In this document: piece by piece, positions 62,451-64,000 of the stretch
Layout: the number at the start of each line of letters is the position of its first letter
Position numbering within the stretch: position 1 is the first letter of the stretch
Notes under the pieces: model-generated
Told to the model about the DNA's origin: nothing
Seen by the model: only the letters and a program-made list of their open reading frames with translations
Databases searched by the model: none
Assembly: GCF_027596085.1 (NCBI RefSeq)
Contig: NC_072456.1
Span: forward strand, 15,576,744 to 15,640,743
Direction: 5' to 3'
DNA: 64,000 nucleotides
Source: Anoplopoma fimbria
Lineage: Eukaryota > Chordata > Actinopteri > Perciformes > Anoplopomatidae
Position numbers and translations under genes: made by a program

Positions 62451-62479
62451 GAATGGACCCTTAGACACTGTATAGCTAA

Positions 62480-62615
62480 CACCGCTTACGCTATTGGCGT
62501 TAAGTCATCGTTTTCGACGTGAGGACCCTGAGGATCCACCAGGCTGTGCTACAAACTACCAAGTCAACGTGCAGTGACGGAGTTCACCGGACTGATGTAC
62601 TGTACTACGCGGTAG
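62480..62615. promoter_or_regulatory. Isolated CpG cluster
   Basis: About 11 CpG dinucleotides in roughly 135 bp (accgcttacgctattggcgt ... tactacgcgg), in a region otherwise nearly free of CpG. It ends at GCG|GTAGGG, a possible donor. It may be a first exon or promoter of a non-coding transcript, or part of a young mobile element. Orientation unknown. Confidence 0.3.
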
Positions 62616-64000
62616 GGAAAGCCTTCAGACTTGACTCAGTTACCACTTATGTTTTATTGCTCTTTGAGTGAAAACAACTTCTTTGAGTGTGGGCCCACTG
62701 AGTTTAATTTGAATTGAGTTATATCCTAGTAATTCTAACTGAAGGGAACTATTGTTGCAACTCATGTTATCTTAAGAAATTGTGAAATGATTGAGACTGA
62801 CTGTATTTTTTTTTACGTCATTTTAAAATTCCCCAAGTAAATCAGTGAAATGTTATATTTCTAAAACATGATTACAGAATAGAGTTTGGTCATTTTCTTA
62901 GCTAGAGGTGTTTAAAGGATATTTAAGGAGATATTTGTTGACAAAGTCATACATTTAACTTTTGCATTTAACACACACATGTTGCTCAGCAGCTTTTCCA
63001 GTGTGCATATTTGGTAAAATGTTTGCGTAAAATTACCATAGTCTACTTTTACAAAGTTATTTTTTATCACAAGTAGCCTATTGTTATTTGTATTTGTTGC
63101 TTAGTGATGCTTAAAGCCAAAAAAAAAAAAAAAAAAAAAAAGAGATTGGGCATCCATGGGCCCGTAGAGCAAGTGCACCAGCGTTTCCTTTAACACGCCT
63201 CCCAAACACACAGTCTTGGGCTTGCACACATAAAAGACATCTTGCGTGCTTGTAGTAGCATTGCACATCCATAAGCCTGCTTGCATGTGGATACTAGTCC
63301 AGCCTGAGCTGTTTGTAAGACAAGAAGAAAGTTGTTACTGTGGTTGAAAGAGATGTTTTGAGTACTCTTTGCTGCGTATCCTTCTTTGCTTTTACCTAAG
63401 CAGGATTTTGAACGTCCTTTTTTTTATACTTGTAATGGAGTATATTTTAATTGTGTATTAATATTTCATCTGAAACTTGAGTGAGCAGTGAGCAATACTA
63501 TCCCAGCAATACCAACACGTAACAAAACTAAACAAAATACAGAAAGGAAAAATGAACACTAAAATCAGTAGTACTATATACTTTGTGAGCTAGTGGAAGC
63601 GACCCCTACTGTCGTCAATTCAACCCGTATTTGGTGTGAACGCAAAGTTGACACGGTTTTGACAAGAACCACAAAGGGTAAATTCATCAAACTGCTGCAT
63701 GTCAAATTCTATTTATCTGAGAAGACCTCTCTTGCGCTCTCATATCAGCTGCCCTATCAAAGCCTAATAGCTACTGTAAATGTGCTCATATCAGATGGCA
63801 GGCGTTCATTTGGAAAATGGCTGTCTTAATCTATATTTCATCAACTGGACTGAAGATATTAATAGTAGATATTCTTATTAGGCCTTGAACATCACCAAGA
63901 CTCCTGATGTGAAACTCAAGATAAGCGTCAGAAATGATCCATGGAAAAGTACTCTATGTGATTTAATATACCACATTTCCGTTTGTCTGTACTTTGGCCT
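62616..64000. other. Non-coding sequence to the right edge
   Basis: AT-rich unique DNA with a poly(A) run (63,119-63,141). A 78-codon plus-strand frame at 63593-63829 in a slightly CpG-enriched patch has no recognised domain. Confidence 0.5.
63119..63141. repeat. Poly(A) run of about 23
   Basis: A homopolymer tract. It could be the tail of an old plus-strand retroposed sequence, but nothing recognisable precedes it. Confidence 0.9.

Noticed and set aside
63593..63829. 78-codon plus-strand frame near the right edge
   Set aside because: The translation looks fairly protein-like and the patch is CpG-enriched, but I recognise no domain and see no consensus splice sites bounding it.

Overview
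The window looks like nuclear DNA from a ray-finned fish, most likely a spiny-rayed (acanthomorph) teleost. The evidence is intron-split vertebrate genes with GT-AG junctions, AT-rich non-coding sequence, many long (CA)n microsatellites, and degraded interspersed repeats of types common in teleosts. There is no prokaryotic or viral organisation. Most long open frames are chance frames or frames opened by CA/GT and CT repeats.

Layout. (1) 1-1440: the last coding exons and 3' UTR of polr2h, encoding the RPB8/RPABC3 subunit shared by RNA polymerases I, II and III. (2) About 3.6-10.0 kb: a complete 11-exon gene for a 498-residue major facilitator protein of the MFSD8 (CLN7)-like family, in the same orientation, with a GC-richer upstream region that holds an ETS-type site. 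Its 1,497-nt reading frame was assembled exon by exon and stays in phase across all ten introns. (3) About 10-18 kb: AT-rich intergenic DNA. (4) 18.28-18.69 kb: a candidate promoter (TATA box, CpG-containing leader) followed by a possible short first coding exon with a good splice donor; I do not recognise the product. (5) 18.7-64 kb: a gene desert or a very long intron, with no recognisable coding exons. It holds several TAAT/ATTA-rich unique blocks that resemble vertebrate conserved non-coding elements, large CA/GT arrays, a hAT-like terminus, LINE/SINE relics, a diverged direct duplication, and a second promoter-like cluster (CCAAT boxes, GC box, splice donor) at 59.6 kb.

How the parts relate. 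polr2h and the mfsd8-like gene are independent neighbours with unrelated jobs (transcription machinery; a membrane transporter that is probably endolysosomal). The desert to the right, with promoter-like sequence near its left edge and again at 59.6 kb, is best explained as the regulatory or intronic territory of a developmental gene whose main coding exons lie beyond the right edge. That is inference from layout. No database search or alignment was available; conserved-element and repeat-family calls rest on pattern recognition and are marked with low confidence.
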